Assembly: GCA_050250815.1 (NCBI GenBank)
Contig: JBFWNY010000024.1
Location: forward strand, 1-62,156
Direction of reading: 5' to 3'
Length of the DNA stretch: 62,156 nt
Source of the DNA: JAEUMD01 sp050250815
GTDB lineage: Bacteria; Pseudomonadota; Alphaproteobacteria; Rhizobiales; Hyphomicrobiaceae
Within the stretch, counting starts at the first letter, position 1. Each line of letters starts with the position of its first letter. Of the stretch, positions 30,299-39,401 are shown in pieces. Both the position numbers and the translations under genes were made by a program. The notes under the pieces are model-generated. The model saw nothing but the letters and a program-made list of their open reading frames with translations, was not told where the DNA came from and made no database searches.

Positions 30299-32725
30299 TC
30301 AATTGGGCGAGAAGCCGCTCAAGCGCCGTGGCGTACCCGTCGGACAGGCGAGCCAGGGAGCCGACGTGCGGCGCGCCGGCTGTCCGCCAGGACACGGCGC
30401 CATCGCATTCAACAGCGTGCCGCGGCGGGCGATCGTGCCGTCCGGTTCGGTGTCCACACCAAGCACTGTGGCATAAACCGGCGTGCCCGATCGTGCACGC
30501 GAAAGACTAACCGCGCCCCGGTAGACAACACCGTCAGTGCCTTCCAACTCGGCGAAATCTCCGACCGCATCGCCAGCGAACTTGCCGACCACGCGAACTC
30601 CGTCCGCCGCAAGCACGATGCCGTTGCCCGCAACGGGCGTGAAAAGCCCGCCTCGGATCGCCCCCGACAGACGATCGGAGACCGCAATGCTGAGTTCACC
30701 CACGAAGATGACGCGGTCGAGGGCGGCCGAATGCACCTCTCCGACAAGCCGGTCCGTGCCTGGAATCTCCGCGAAGCGAACCTCGCCCAGGCGCTCGCCC
30801 GCCTCGCTCGCAACAGGCAACGTGCGTACCGCTCCTTGCTGCACGCGTTGCTGGTGCCATTCCGCGACGGCCGCACGCGACTGCCTTGCGACGTGCTTGG
30901 CGGCCAGCACCGAGAGCAGCGCGAGCTGCTCCTCCAGAGATGCAGTCTCCGTTACACCGCAATCAGACGCTGCCAAGACACCTGACACCTCCGTCATATC
31001 ATCACCGTCGCTGGTCGCGCCGGCAGAGAGCCCCAGAAGGCGCATCGCCTCGCGCGCAAGCGGGCGCAACTCCAATGGAACCGAGAGACGACCCGCAGGC
31101 AGCGAAGCCGCCGGCGCAACCTCGATCCGCACCGCTTGAAGGTCCGCCGAGCTTGCGACCTCCGCCAAGTATTCCCCCGGCTCGAGCACGCGTTCCATCG
31201 ACTCAGGACCAGCCCACGGCCAGTCGACCACATGCAGACCGTCGGCGCTCGCGCCGCGTGTTTCACCAGCCGGCCTCAGCGTGAGCAGTATGTCGGAGGG
31301 AACGAGCGGCGTTGCCGTTACGCGCACGCGCGTCGGGCTACCAACCTTGAAACGGACACTCCCACGGGGCGCGGCGCCACCGCCGGCAGACGTCGTCCCG
31401 ATCAGCGCGCGCTTGACGCCAGCACTGATGTCTCCCATTTGGGCCATGGCCGTGAGCAACGGCACGACGCCGACCCAGCCGCCCTCGGCGCCACCGCGCC
31501 GCGCCAAACCGGCGACCACGATCGTGCCATCGGGTAATGCATCTACGGCGATAAGCCGTATCTCACCTGCCGCCTCGACCACGATGTCGTCGCCGCATCG
31601 GATGTCGGGACCGTGAAAGCGAACCCATCCGCTGTCGCGAGCGCGCGTGCTGGCCGCCGCCGTCCCCACGCTGACGATTGCGCCGGCGCGGCCAAGTCGA
31701 ATACCGGCTTCCCAGCGTGCCGGACCACTCATCTGAGCTCGCGCTAGTGTCGGCGGCCCGCCGGACACCGGCACGACAGCCAGCAGCCCGTCGCTCTGTC
31801 CACCGGGAGCCGCGCTATAGCCGCTGAACACCAAGCGATCTTGCGCGACTCCGGTGAGCGCGATGAGGACCTCACTGTCGGCGCCACCGTAACGGCGATC
31901 GCGCCCTTCCGGACGATCCGCAGAAACCTCCAGCAACCAGGCATCGTCGCGGCAGCGCGTCGAGGCGTCCTCGCTCGCGACCCAGCCCGCAAAGACCTCG
32001 CCGCCATCAGGAAGCACGGCCGCAGCGCGGAACCCCTGCCGCAACGAAGTGCCATAGAACCTCCGCTCGCCGCGCAGCGCTCCCGTCAGCGCATCCACTT
32101 CGAAGGCGACGCCCCTGGCCGCATCACGACACGGGTCCGCGCCAGCTTGTCGCTTGCCGCCGATGAGGACAGCCCCGTTTCCCGTCGGCACGGCGAAATA
32201 GAGGTATTCGTCGCGGGGGGCATCGGCGGCGGTGGCCGGCCAGATGCGGCTCCAGCGCTCCGCACCTTCGATGCTCATGCGCGCCGCCCATCCCTCGCGC
32301 AGGACCCCGCCCGCACCCGCCGCGATTTCCGCATGACCGAATAGCAGCAGGTCGCCATCGGAGAGGCGCACCGCGCCCTCCACGCTCGTGCGCCGGACCT
32401 CCATACCGTCTGGAGGCCGCGGCGCCGGCACCATGTAACGGGACACCTCCTTCATTTGACCGTCGAGCACGACAAGTGCCGCGCCGCTGACGTCACCGCG
32501 ACCTGACAGGGATGCCACGGCAACGATCCGGTCGGCCGCAACGGCGAAGACGGCGCGCACACTCTCGCTCCGGCCGATGACGGCCTCACGCGCGACCTTG
32601 CGCGCTTCCACCCCGGCGGCGGCAGTTGGCGGGTCCGCGGCCATCACCGTGAAAGCGATGCAGAGTCCGGCGAAGAACCAGGATGCGAAGTTCGGCAGTG
32701 ACGTGCGCGCGACAGGCACTTTCAT
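30299..32725 (-). CDS. Large secreted protein, beta-propeller-like with MORN-like C-terminus
   Basis: An 808-residue exported protein I cannot name. A signal peptide (residues about 1-33, WFFAGLCIAFTVMAADPP region) is followed by a run of short beta-strand repeats of the type SDGDLLLFG, PDGGEVFAGW, PDGTIVVAG through about residue 400, which suggests a beta-propeller. Then comes a pre-peptidase-like beta domain (SVRFKVGSPTRVRVTATP, LEPGEYLAEVASS), a helical linker (LEEQLALLSVLAAKHVARQSRAAVAEW), and a C-terminal segment with MORN-like motifs (KFAGDAVGDFAELEGTDGVVYRG). AAAGG-like sequence before ATG 32725 decides the start; the frame is open to 32749. It is convergent with pbpC and divergent from the giant surface protein. 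Confidence 0.75.
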   Translation of the reverse strand: MKVPVARTSLPNFASWFFAGLCIAFTVMAADPPTAAAGVEARKVAREAVIGRSESVRAVFAVAADRIVAVASLSGRGDVSGAALVVLDGQMKEVSRYMVPAPRPPDGMEVRRTSVEGAVRLSDGDLLLFGHAEIAAGAGGVLREGWAARMSIEGAERWSRIWPATAADAPRDEYLYFAVPTGNGAVLIGGKRQAGADPCRDAARGVAFEVDALTGALRGERRFYGTSLRQGFRAAAVLPDGGEVFAGWVASEDASTRCRDDAWLLEVSADRPEGRDRRYGGADSEVLIALTGVAQDRLVFSGYSAAPGGQSDGLLAVVPVSGGPPTLARAQMSGPARWEAGIRLGRAGAIVSVGTAAASTRARDSGWVRFHGPDIRCGDDIVVEAAGEIRLIAVDALPDGTIVVAGLARRGGAEGGWVGVVPLLTAMAQMGDISAGVKRALIGTTSAGGGAAPRGSVRFKVGSPTRVRVTATPLVPSDILLTLRPAGETRGASADGLHVVDWPWAGPESMERVLEPGEYLAEVASSADLQAVRIEVAPAASLPAGRLSVPLELRPLAREAMRLLGLSAGATSDGDDMTEVSGVLAASDCGVTETASLEEQLALLSVLAAKHVARQSRAAVAEWHQQRVQQGAVRTLPVASEAGERLGEVRFAEIPGTDRLVGEVHSAALDRVIFVGELSIAVSDRLSGAIRGGLFTPVAGNGIVLAADGVRVVGKFAGDAVGDFAELEGTDGVVYRGAVSLSRARSGTPVYATVLGVDTEPDGTIARRGTLLNAMAPCPGGQPARRTSAPWLACPTGTPRRLSGFSPN

Positions 32726-33042
32726 TCGAACCTTTCCGTTCCCGATCAATCGGTTCCATTGGTGCGCGCCGGTCGGCGCCGCACTCCGTCAGCCGACGTC
32801 CCCGACGGTTTGGCTACCTCTCGAACAATCGTACCGGCACCATGCGACATCGCAAGGGCGACATCGGCGCGTGATAGGACCACTCGCGGACACGGCTTCG
32901 TGCTGGCGACCACTGATGACGCCATTCTGCAAAGACTGAGCACCGGTCAGTTCGGCGCCAATGTCGCAAGCATCGCCTCATCCAAATGATGGAGGCGCGA
33001 CGCCAGGACTGGTGCTTGAATGCGACAGTTTCAATTTCAGGC
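32726..33042. other. Divergent intergenic region between two secreted-protein genes
   Basis: No gene is supported in these 317 bases. They separate the start codons of the 808-residue and the 1735-residue exported proteins and should contain both promoters. I see no clear operator or conserved RNA. Confidence 0.4.
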
Positions 33043-36000
33043 ATGGAAAAAATGCTGCCAACTCATAGCTTTTCAGCCCCAGTGCGCCGCGGCCTCTGGT
33101 CCGCCGCACTGGCCCTCGCGGCCCTTTTGATCTCCACTTCGCACCGCGCGCCACAGGCGGCCGATGCAGCAGCCCCCGGCCTGGCGGCGGGCGACATTGC
33201 CGTCACCGGCTTCTCCGGGACGCGGCTGGCCGGCGAAGGCATCGCGCCGGGTATCGACCCCGTCGACAAGACCGTGATCGACGCTTCTCAGCCCACGCTC
33301 AGAGTGTTCGACATGAGCGCCACGGGAACACCCGGCGGCGGGCAGCTCGTGGTTCCGGGCGTAAAGCTTGCGGTCAAGGCGAGCGACATCGGACAGGTTT
33401 TCGCCGTCGTCATCGACAACAGCCCCGACCGCGCGCCCTCGATCCTGGCTGCAGCGACATCAGCCTACGGGCTGAACATCGTCGGCGGCGAGCCAGATGC
33501 CGAGGGCCAGCCTATCCGCCTCAAGCAGGGCGCGCCCGGCGCGCGCTTCATGGACGGACAGTTCAGTGCACTGCCCGGCGCCGGTCCTGGCACCATCTTC
33601 CGCATCGATCCGGCAACAGGCGTCGCAACGGTGCTTGCCAACACGGCAAGCAACGGCTTGCCCAACAGTGGCCCGGGCATCGGCGGTATCGCCATCGATA
33701 CTAAGAGCGGCAGCCTGTTCGCCTCCGACCTCGATACCGGGCTTGTCCACCGCTTCAACCTCGCAACCGGCGAGGAGAGTGCCGGCCAGTTCGATCACGG
33801 CACTGTGGGCCGCAAGGCCGCCGGCCTCGACGAGGTCGCCGACGACGGCACGCGCGCAGATCCTGCAAGTCCCGACTTCAAGCCAGACGATCCGTCGACC
33901 TGGGGCATGACGCAAGCAGGGCGCCGCGTGACGGCGCTCGCCGTGCGTGATCAGCGCCTCTTCTACGGCGTCGCTGAAGGTCCCGAGGTCTGGTCCGTAG
34001 CGATCGACGAGCAAGGCAACTTCGGCGAGGACGCCAAGAAGGAAGTGGCTCTCACCGGTCAGGCCGGCTCGACGATTACCGCGATAGCATTCGATGACCA
34101 GGGCCGCCTGCTCGTCGCCACGCGCGGCGAGACGCGCTCGCCGTTCGACTACACCGGCTTCGTCGAGCCGGGCTCCGGCGTCGTGCTGCGCTTCCAGCGC
34201 AGTGACAACGGTTTTGCCGAGCAACCCGACGAGTACGCCATCGGCGAGGTCACTGGCAACAAGGGCTCAACCGGAGGCTTGGCACTCGGTCATCCCGTGG
34301 GTCCAGATGGCAAGATCGACACGTCCAAGTGCAACATGCAGCTCGCAGCGACCGGCGATGGTTTGAAAGACCCAACCGCCGACCCCGGTGTCGTCCACGG
34401 CTTGCAGATCAACCCCACTGAACTCGTCCTGCCGGCAAATGCGCCGCCGACCGCCAGCACATTCGTCGATTTCGATGGCGCACCCGGACGGCTCGACTCG
34501 CATGGTCACGTCGGAGCGGTCGCCGTGCTGCAGGCCTGCGATTCAACGGGCGCGCCGCAAGAACTCGCCATTGCGCCAACGCCCGGCGAGCCGGGGCTGC
34601 CCGGTGAGCCCGGTCTTCCCGGAGAGCCCGGCGAACCCGGCGTACCGGGCGAACCCAGCGATCCTGATGCACCCAACGTGGCCATCGAGAAAACGCACAA
34701 CTGCACGGTCGCAGGCAACGTCGCGACTTGCGACTTCCTGATCACCGCCACCAATAACGGCAATACACCGTTCGATCTCAGCGGCCAGACCATCACCGAC
34801 GAGATCACGGGGGCGACGCCACAGACTCTCGACGTCACCGGCGACGGCGTTACGCCAGGTCCCAACGGGTTCACCAATACGTTTCCCGCAGGAACGATCC
34901 TCGAACCCGGCCAGACACTGACGCTGCCGGTGCTGACTACGACGTTCCCGGTGCCTCCCGGCCAGCCGCTCATAGTTGAAAACTGCGCGCGCCTCGAAGG
35001 TGGGCCCAATCAGACGCCGGCGCCTGGCGGCATCGTTGCGGACGACAAGAAGATCGTCGGGGTCGTCGGCAACCCGATCTGCACGCCGACCGGCGACGGC
35101 GCTACCCAGGAGTGCCAGTTCAAGGTCAACTTCACCAACAACAGCGGCACCAACCAGCCGGCCAGTTTCGTCATCAACGCCTCCGAGGATTTCAGCTCGA
35201 TCAGCGGCAGCAGCGGCACCGGTCAAGAGCAGACCGGTCCGCGTACCGGTCTGGTGACCGGGCCGGGCATCGACTCCGGCACGACCAAGGAAATGACGGT
35301 CACACTCACGTTCCCTCTGGGCGTGACACCGACGGCCACCGTTGACCTCGTAGACGGCGGCGGCGGTGCGGACGGCGGTACGGGCACGCCCGACGCCAAC
35401 CCGACGGACAACCAGTCGTGCGTCGTGTTCGACTCGAGCCGGCCCGACGATCCGCCGCAGCCCACCCCCGAACCGACGCTGCCGCCGGATGTCGCCGAAC
35501 CGGCACCGCCGCCGGAGACGCCCAAGCTGTCGATCACCAAGACGGCAACGCCCGAGTGCGCCATCGTGCTCGCGAGCAACATCTGGACCTGCAAGTACAA
35601 GATCGTCATCCGCAACGAGAGCAACGTGCCGTTCAACGACCCGATCGTGCTCATCGACAGCGGCAGCTTCCCGACGAGCACCGGACCGCAGGGCAACCAG
35701 AAGGTTACCTGCAACGGCGATCAGAATGCCAAGCTCGAGCACCGCTGCGAAATCGCAAATCCCAACATCGCACCCAACGGCACGCTGGAGTTCGACATCC
35801 TCTCGGTGCTGCCGTTCAACTCGGTGCCCATCAATACGCAACGGCCGAACTGCAAGCTCGACAATACGATCATGATCTCCTCACCGCGCGCCGAGGGCGT
35901 CAACCAGACGAGCACGGCGACGGCGCAGCTGCCCATCATCCCCAACAAGGGCAAGGCCGTGCCGTGCGATCCGCCGAGCCTGGAGATCTCCAAGACTGGC

Positions 36001-38250
36001 AAGGACTGCAAGGCTTCTGGCGCGGGTTTCGACTGCAAGTTCTCGATCCTCGTCCGCTCGAAGGGGCCGGACGCGTTCGTCGACGGCACAGTCGAGGTGA
36101 AGGAGCAGTTGCCGCCGGGCGCAGTCGTCACCTCAACGACGCCAGGCTGGACGTGCACCGGCACCGGGCCCTCGACGGTCTGCCGTCACGGGCCGACGAC
36201 GCTTGCCGTCAACGCGACCCTGCCGCTCGACATCACCGTGAGCGTACCCAAGAGCGCGGTTGCCAAGGGCCAATGCGAGATCGCCAACACGGCCTCGCTC
36301 ATCGAGGGCAATCGCGACTTGACGGTGGCGGGCGCCGGCTTCTCTGCATCCGCATCCGCCAAGATCGATTCGCCCGAATGCTCGCGCGAATGTCACGGCG
36401 GCATGGTGCTTGTCGGCGGCCGCTGCACGTGCGCCGAGGGCGAGCGCTACGACACGCGCGCCCAACGCTGCACGAAGCCGCAGACGTGCGAGCCCGGCAC
36501 CACCGGCCGCTATCCCATCTGCTGCGACAGCAGGAGCGAGCAGTACGACGCGCGCGCCAACGTCTGCCGCGACAACGAGAAAAAGTGCTATGGCGGCATG
36601 GTTCTCATAACGAGCACCAACACCTGTGCGTGTCCGCCCGGCAAGAAGTTCGACGGCCGCAGCTGCATCACGCCCGTGGTGACGCCGCCCTACGTCCCGC
36701 TTGTTACGCCGCCACCTTATGTGCCGCCGCCCACATGTCCGGACGGTACGTACCTGAAGCGTGGCCGCTGCATTCCATACGATACGGGACCGCCTGATAT
36801 CGTCGACGTCCGCTGCCGGCGCGACCAGATCAAACTGCGCCGTGGCGACACCTACATCTGTGTCGACCGGCCGCAATGCCGCGGCAACATGCTCGGCACG
36901 CCGCCCAACTGCTATTGCCCGCCAAACACAACGCGCAAAGGCGACTACTGCGTGCAGGTCGACTACTGCCCGCCAGGAACGGAGAAGGTGCAGCGTGGTC
37001 GCGAGGTCATCTGCGTGCCCATCCGCAACAAGTGCCCCGGCAATCTCGCCGGTACCTATCCGCGCTGCTACTGCCCGGCGGGCACCGTGCGCAAGGGCGA
37101 CTACTGCGAGAAGGCGCAGACCTGCGGACCCGGCACGACACCACAGTACGTGCGCGGCCGGCTGATCTGCGTGCCAGACCGCAAGTGCCCGGGCAACCTC
37201 CAGGGCAACCCGCCCAACTGCTATTGCCCGCAGGGCACGGTGCGTAAGGGCGACTACTGCGAAAAGGCACAGACCTGCGGACCCGGCACGACACCACAGT
37301 ACGTGCGCGGCCGTCTGATCTGCGCGCCCGACCGCAAGTGCCCCGGTAATCTCCAGGGCAACCCGCCCAACTGCTATTGCCCGCAGGGCACGGTGCGTAA
37401 GGGCGACTATTGCGACAAGGTCACCCAAGGACCGCCCGACTGCGGCCCTGGAAAGAAGTCCGTGCGTCTGCGCCGCGGCTGGGTCTGCGTTCCCGACCAG
37501 GTCGGCAAGTGCCCGGGCAACCTGCAGGGTAACCCACCCAACTGCTATTGCCCGCAAGGCATGACCCGCAAGGGCGACTACTGCGCCAAGGCCGAGCAGG
37601 GACCACCCGACTGCGGGCCCGGCAAGAAGCCGCTGCGCGTCGGCAATCGTTGGACCTGCATCCCCACCGGAGCAGGCAAGTGCCCGGGCAACCTCCAGGG
37701 TAACCCACCCAACTGCTATTGCCCGCAAGGCATGACCCGCAAGGGCGACTACTGCGCCAAGGCCGAGCAGGGACCGCCCGACTGCGGGCCCGGCAAGAAG
37801 CCGCTGCGCGTTGGCAATCGTTGGACCTGTATCCCCACCGGAGCAGGCAAGTGCCCGGGCAACCTCCAGGGCAACCCGCCCAACTGCTACTGCCCGCCCA
37901 ACACCATCCGCACGGGTAACTTCTGCCAGCCCAAGGTCGTCGATACCGGTCCTCAGAAGTGCGGGCCGGGGCAGAGGCCGGCACGCGTGGCGGGTCGCTG
38001 GATTTGTGTGGGCGCGATCAAGCCCACACCTACTCCTCAGCCACAACCCGGACCCGTCATCAAGAAGCAGGGCGGCAACAAGACGCTCGACTACATCCGG
38101 CAACGGCGGCTCGAGCAGCTGAAGAAGCAGCAGCAGCCTCAACCGACGGCCAAGCCGCAACAGGGGGGCAACAAGACGCTCGAGTACATCCGGCAGCGGC
38201 GGCTCGAGCAGTTGAAGAAGAAGCAGCAACAGGGCCCAGTCGTCCGGTAG
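33043..38250 (+). CDS. Giant mosaic surface protein: collagen-like, Ig-like and Cys-rich repeats
   Basis: A 1735-residue exported protein of unknown function. Order of parts: signal peptide (to about residue 41); a beta-rich N-terminal domain to about residue 505, with propeller-like strands (GGIAIDTKSGSLFASDLDTG); eight collagen-like G-x-P triplets (515-538); four Ig/DUF11-like domains (about 545-665, 670-800, 825-970, 977-1113), each with a conserved Cys pair; a Cys-rich segment; a proline-rich hinge (PPYVPLVTPPPYVPPP); seven Cys-rich repeats with core PNCYCP...KGDYC (about 1279-1628); and a basic tail with two copies of a 19-residue motif. There is no LPXTG, transmembrane anchor or lipobox, so attachment is unclear. 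Start 33043 is chosen for the signal peptide; the ribosome site is weak and ATG 33052 is possible. An adhesin, holdfast-related or envelope-matrix role is a guess. Confidence 0.85.
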   Translation: MEKMLPTHSFSAPVRRGLWSAALALAALLISTSHRAPQAADAAAPGLAAGDIAVTGFSGTRLAGEGIAPGIDPVDKTVIDASQPTLRVFDMSATGTPGGGQLVVPGVKLAVKASDIGQVFAVVIDNSPDRAPSILAAATSAYGLNIVGGEPDAEGQPIRLKQGAPGARFMDGQFSALPGAGPGTIFRIDPATGVATVLANTASNGLPNSGPGIGGIAIDTKSGSLFASDLDTGLVHRFNLATGEESAGQFDHGTVGRKAAGLDEVADDGTRADPASPDFKPDDPSTWGMTQAGRRVTALAVRDQRLFYGVAEGPEVWSVAIDEQGNFGEDAKKEVALTGQAGSTITAIAFDDQGRLLVATRGETRSPFDYTGFVEPGSGVVLRFQRSDNGFAEQPDEYAIGEVTGNKGSTGGLALGHPVGPDGKIDTSKCNMQLAATGDGLKDPTADPGVVHGLQINPTELVLPANAPPTASTFVDFDGAPGRLDSHGHVGAVAVLQACDSTGAPQELAIAPTPGEPGLPGEPGLPGEPGEPGVPGEPSDPDAPNVAIEKTHNCTVAGNVATCDFLITATNNGNTPFDLSGQTITDEITGATPQTLDVTGDGVTPGPNGFTNTFPAGTILEPGQTLTLPVLTTTFPVPPGQPLIVENCARLEGGPNQTPAPGGIVADDKKIVGVVGNPICTPTGDGATQECQFKVNFTNNSGTNQPASFVINASEDFSSISGSSGTGQEQTGPRTGLVTGPGIDSGTTKEMTVTLTFPLGVTPTATVDLVDGGGGADGGTGTPDANPTDNQSCVVFDSSRPDDPPQPTPEPTLPPDVAEPAPPPETPKLSITKTATPECAIVLASNIWTCKYKIVIRNESNVPFNDPIVLIDSGSFPTSTGPQGNQKVTCNGDQNAKLEHRCEIANPNIAPNGTLEFDILSVLPFNSVPINTQRPNCKLDNTIMISSPRAEGVNQTSTATAQLPIIPNKGKAVPCDPPSLEISKTGKDCKASGAGFDCKFSILVRSKGPDAFVDGTVEVKEQLPPGAVVTSTTPGWTCTGTGPSTVCRHGPTTLAVNATLPLDITVSVPKSAVAKGQCEIANTASLIEGNRDLTVAGAGFSASASAKIDSPECSRECHGGMVLVGGRCTCAEGERYDTRAQRCTKPQTCEPGTTGRYPICCDSRSEQYDARANVCRDNEKKCYGGMVLITSTNTCACPPGKKFDGRSCITPVVTPPYVPLVTPPPYVPPPTCPDGTYLKRGRCIPYDTGPPDIVDVRCRRDQIKLRRGDTYICVDRPQCRGNMLGTPPNCYCPPNTTRKGDYCVQVDYCPPGTEKVQRGREVICVPIRNKCPGNLAGTYPRCYCPAGTVRKGDYCEKAQTCGPGTTPQYVRGRLICVPDRKCPGNLQGNPPNCYCPQGTVRKGDYCEKAQTCGPGTTPQYVRGRLICAPDRKCPGNLQGNPPNCYCPQGTVRKGDYCDKVTQGPPDCGPGKKSVRLRRGWVCVPDQVGKCPGNLQGNPPNCYCPQGMTRKGDYCAKAEQGPPDCGPGKKPLRVGNRWTCIPTGAGKCPGNLQGNPPNCYCPQGMTRKGDYCAKAEQGPPDCGPGKKPLRVGNRWTCIPTGAGKCPGNLQGNPPNCYCPPNTIRTGNFCQPKVVDTGPQKCGPGQRPARVAGRWICVGAIKPTPTPQPQPGPVIKKQGGNKTLDYIRQRRLEQLKKQQQPQPTAKPQQGGNKTLEYIRQRRLEQLKKKQQQGPVVR
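34585..34656 (+). repeat. Collagen-like G-x-P triplet run
   Basis: Eight consecutive triplets GEP/GLP/GVP are encoded here, between the N-terminal domain and the first Ig-like domain of the giant surface protein. This is short for a stable collagen helix but could trimerise the stalk. Confidence 0.85.
36877..37926 (+). repeat. Seven tandem Cys-rich repeats (51-52 then 57 codons)
   Basis: Units begin with a Cys codon at 36877, 37033, 37186, 37339, 37510, 37681 and 37852. Spacing is 156, 153 and 153 bases, then 171 bases three times. Each unit has the core C-x-GN...G-x-PPNCYCP...KGDYC followed by a CGPG and a basic strand ending in Cys. The units starting at 37510 and 37681 are nearly identical at the DNA level, a sign of recent duplication. 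Confidence 0.9.
38071..38220 (+). repeat. Duplicated 19-residue basic C-terminal motif
   Basis: GGNKTL(D/E)YIRQRRLEQLKK is encoded at 38071-38127 and again at 38164-38220, separated by a Gln/Pro/Lys linker. Both copies predict a charged amphipathic helix and lie at the extreme C terminus of the giant surface protein. Confidence 0.9.
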
Positions 38251-38270
38251 GATGCTGTCGGCATGCCACA

Positions 38271-38303
38271 GAGCGAGCGGCGGGATTCATCCGCCGCTCG
38301 CTC
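38271..38303 (+). terminator. Perfect 13-bp hairpin after the giant surface-protein gene
   Basis: GAGCGAGCGGCGG pairs perfectly with CCGCCGCTCGCTC around a 7-base loop, 20 bases after the stop codon. There is no T tract, so it may be a terminator of the GC-hairpin kind or an RNA-stabilising element. Confidence 0.55.
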
Positions 38304-38437
38304 GATCGTATAAGGTGCATGACCAGTTGACGGGCCCACTTTCCCTGCTCGAAGGGGACCGGGAGTGGCCCGCCGAGCCACCTCGTGGACCCCGCCTTGC
38401 AAACGGGCTCCCGCGCCCTTATAGGGAACGGCTCAGT

Positions 38438-38525
38438 GGAGACGTGGCCGAGTGGCTGAAGGCGGCGCTTTGCTAAAGCGTTATACGGCAAAACCGTATC
38501 GAGGGTTCGAATCCCTCCGTCTCCG
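38438..38525 (+). tRNA. tRNA-Ser (anticodon GCT)
   Basis: An 88-base tRNA with long variable arm, as in serine tRNAs. The acceptor stem GGAGACG pairs with CGTCTCC, the discriminator is G, and CCA (38526-38528) is encoded. The anticodon loop TTGCTAA gives anticodon GCT at 38472-38474, reading AGC/AGT. The T arm contains GGTTCGAATCC. Its 3' end is the integration site of the element that follows. Confidence 0.96.
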
Positions 38526-38528
38526 CCA
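38515..38528 (+). other. attL-type repeat: 3' end of tRNA-Ser
   Basis: CTCCGTCTCCGCCA, the last 14 bases of the tRNA including CCA, occurs again at 42567-42580. Such duplications mark tyrosine-integrase insertion into a tRNA gene. Confidence 0.8.
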
Positions 38529-38571
38529 CATTGCCATTGAAAACCAATGATTTTCTGAAATTTATCCAGAG

Positions 38572-38595
38572 CCGCCCTACCTTCCGCCCTAACAT
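38572..38595 (+). repeat. Left arm-type direct repeats CCGCCCTA
   Basis: CCGCCCTAC at 38572-38580 and CCGCCCTAACAT at 38584-38595 form a tandem pair. The longer copy, extended to 15 bases as CTTCCGCCCTAACAT (38581-38595), is repeated exactly at 42422-42436 inside the other end of the element. They may be integrase arm-binding sites. Confidence 0.6.
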
Positions 38596-38699
38596 GGGGA
38601 ACTCATTGTGGCGAACCACGGCGGACATCCGCGACCGATTAACTCACTCGTCGCCCTCGTCTTACTTTTTCACCGCATCACGATCAGCTGGGGGCGGTC

Positions 38700-38918
38700 A
38701 TGAGCTAGAAGGGTGCTCTTCGAGGTCTTGCAGGGACAGCGCTGATCGTCGCGCAAGCCGGCTCGGCCGATGCCCAAAGTTTCAAATTCGGCAACTGGAC
38801 CGAGAAGCCGATGTTCGACAGAGGCAAGTTCACTCGCTGTGCGATGGAAGCGCCCTACAATTCAGGGATCCGGCTCATGTTTGATGTCGATCGGCGAGGG
38901 GCCGCCCCAAGTCAGTAG
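38700..38918 (+). pseudogene. Broken gene for a small exported protein
   Basis: A GGGGGCGGTC ribosome site and ATG at 38700 are followed by AGC and then an in-frame TAG (38706-38708). Beyond the TAG the same frame encodes a signal-peptide-like stretch (LRGLAGTALIVAQAGSADA) and the start of a domain (FKFGNWTEKPMFD, then FTRCAMEAPYNSGIRLMF), resembling a small exported-protein family of Rhizobiales. The frame stops at 38918 after about 70 codons, shorter than such proteins. The early stop plus short length indicates a pseudogene, unless the TAG is a sequencing error. Confidence 0.6.
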
Positions 38919-39401
38919 CTCTGGACTACACGCGGCAGTGATCTTGCCACTACCCATCTCGCCCAACGTGGGCATGTCCGTAGCTGACGGATGACCGACC
39001 GTGCTCGATGCGGCTGAGCGATCCACGCTTTTGACCCTGAACGGAGTTCGGGCCGGGGCGCAACACGGGTGTGGCGCCCCGGTTCGTGGATGTCGGCATC
39101 AGCTGTGCGCCGCATCATGATATTCGCGCCACCCGCGCTCTGCAGCTCCCCCTTGTGCTGCGCTCACAACGATCCGGACGATTCGACGTCTGAAATATTG
39201 CTTGTGGGTGAAACTTCGGGTAGCTGTGCTGCCGCGGTCGTCGGGCAAGAGGCTTTGGCGGGACTCTCGGCCAGAGCAGATGCGGTCTCCTCGGGCTTTG
39301 CGACGCTCAATGATGACGAATGCAATACGGGGTCCGCGTCAACTGCGAAGACCTGCGCACGCAACGGTTTGGCACCATGCTCTTTCGCCGGGAGGCACAC
39401 G
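38919..39401. other. Spacer in the island, no gene recognised
   Basis: These 483 bases have only an open frame continuous with the acyltransferase gene, whose N-terminal translation looks random and which lacks a ribosome site. It may contain decayed cargo. I see no RNA or operator. Confidence 0.4.

Noticed and set aside
36877..37926. CRISPR-like regular spacing
   Set aside because: The regular units are in-frame coding repeats of 51-57 codons without unique spacers; no CRISPR array or cas gene is visible in the window.
36133..38229. Minus-strand open frame of 698 codons with Ala/Val/Arg repeats
   Set aside because: It is exactly antisense to the Cys-rich tandem repeats of the giant surface protein, so its repeat look is a mirror of the plus-strand repeats.
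39069..39401. N-terminal extension of the HlyC-type acyltransferase
   Set aside because: The frame is open, but the translation is unlike the family and the strong ribosome site lies just before ATG 39402.
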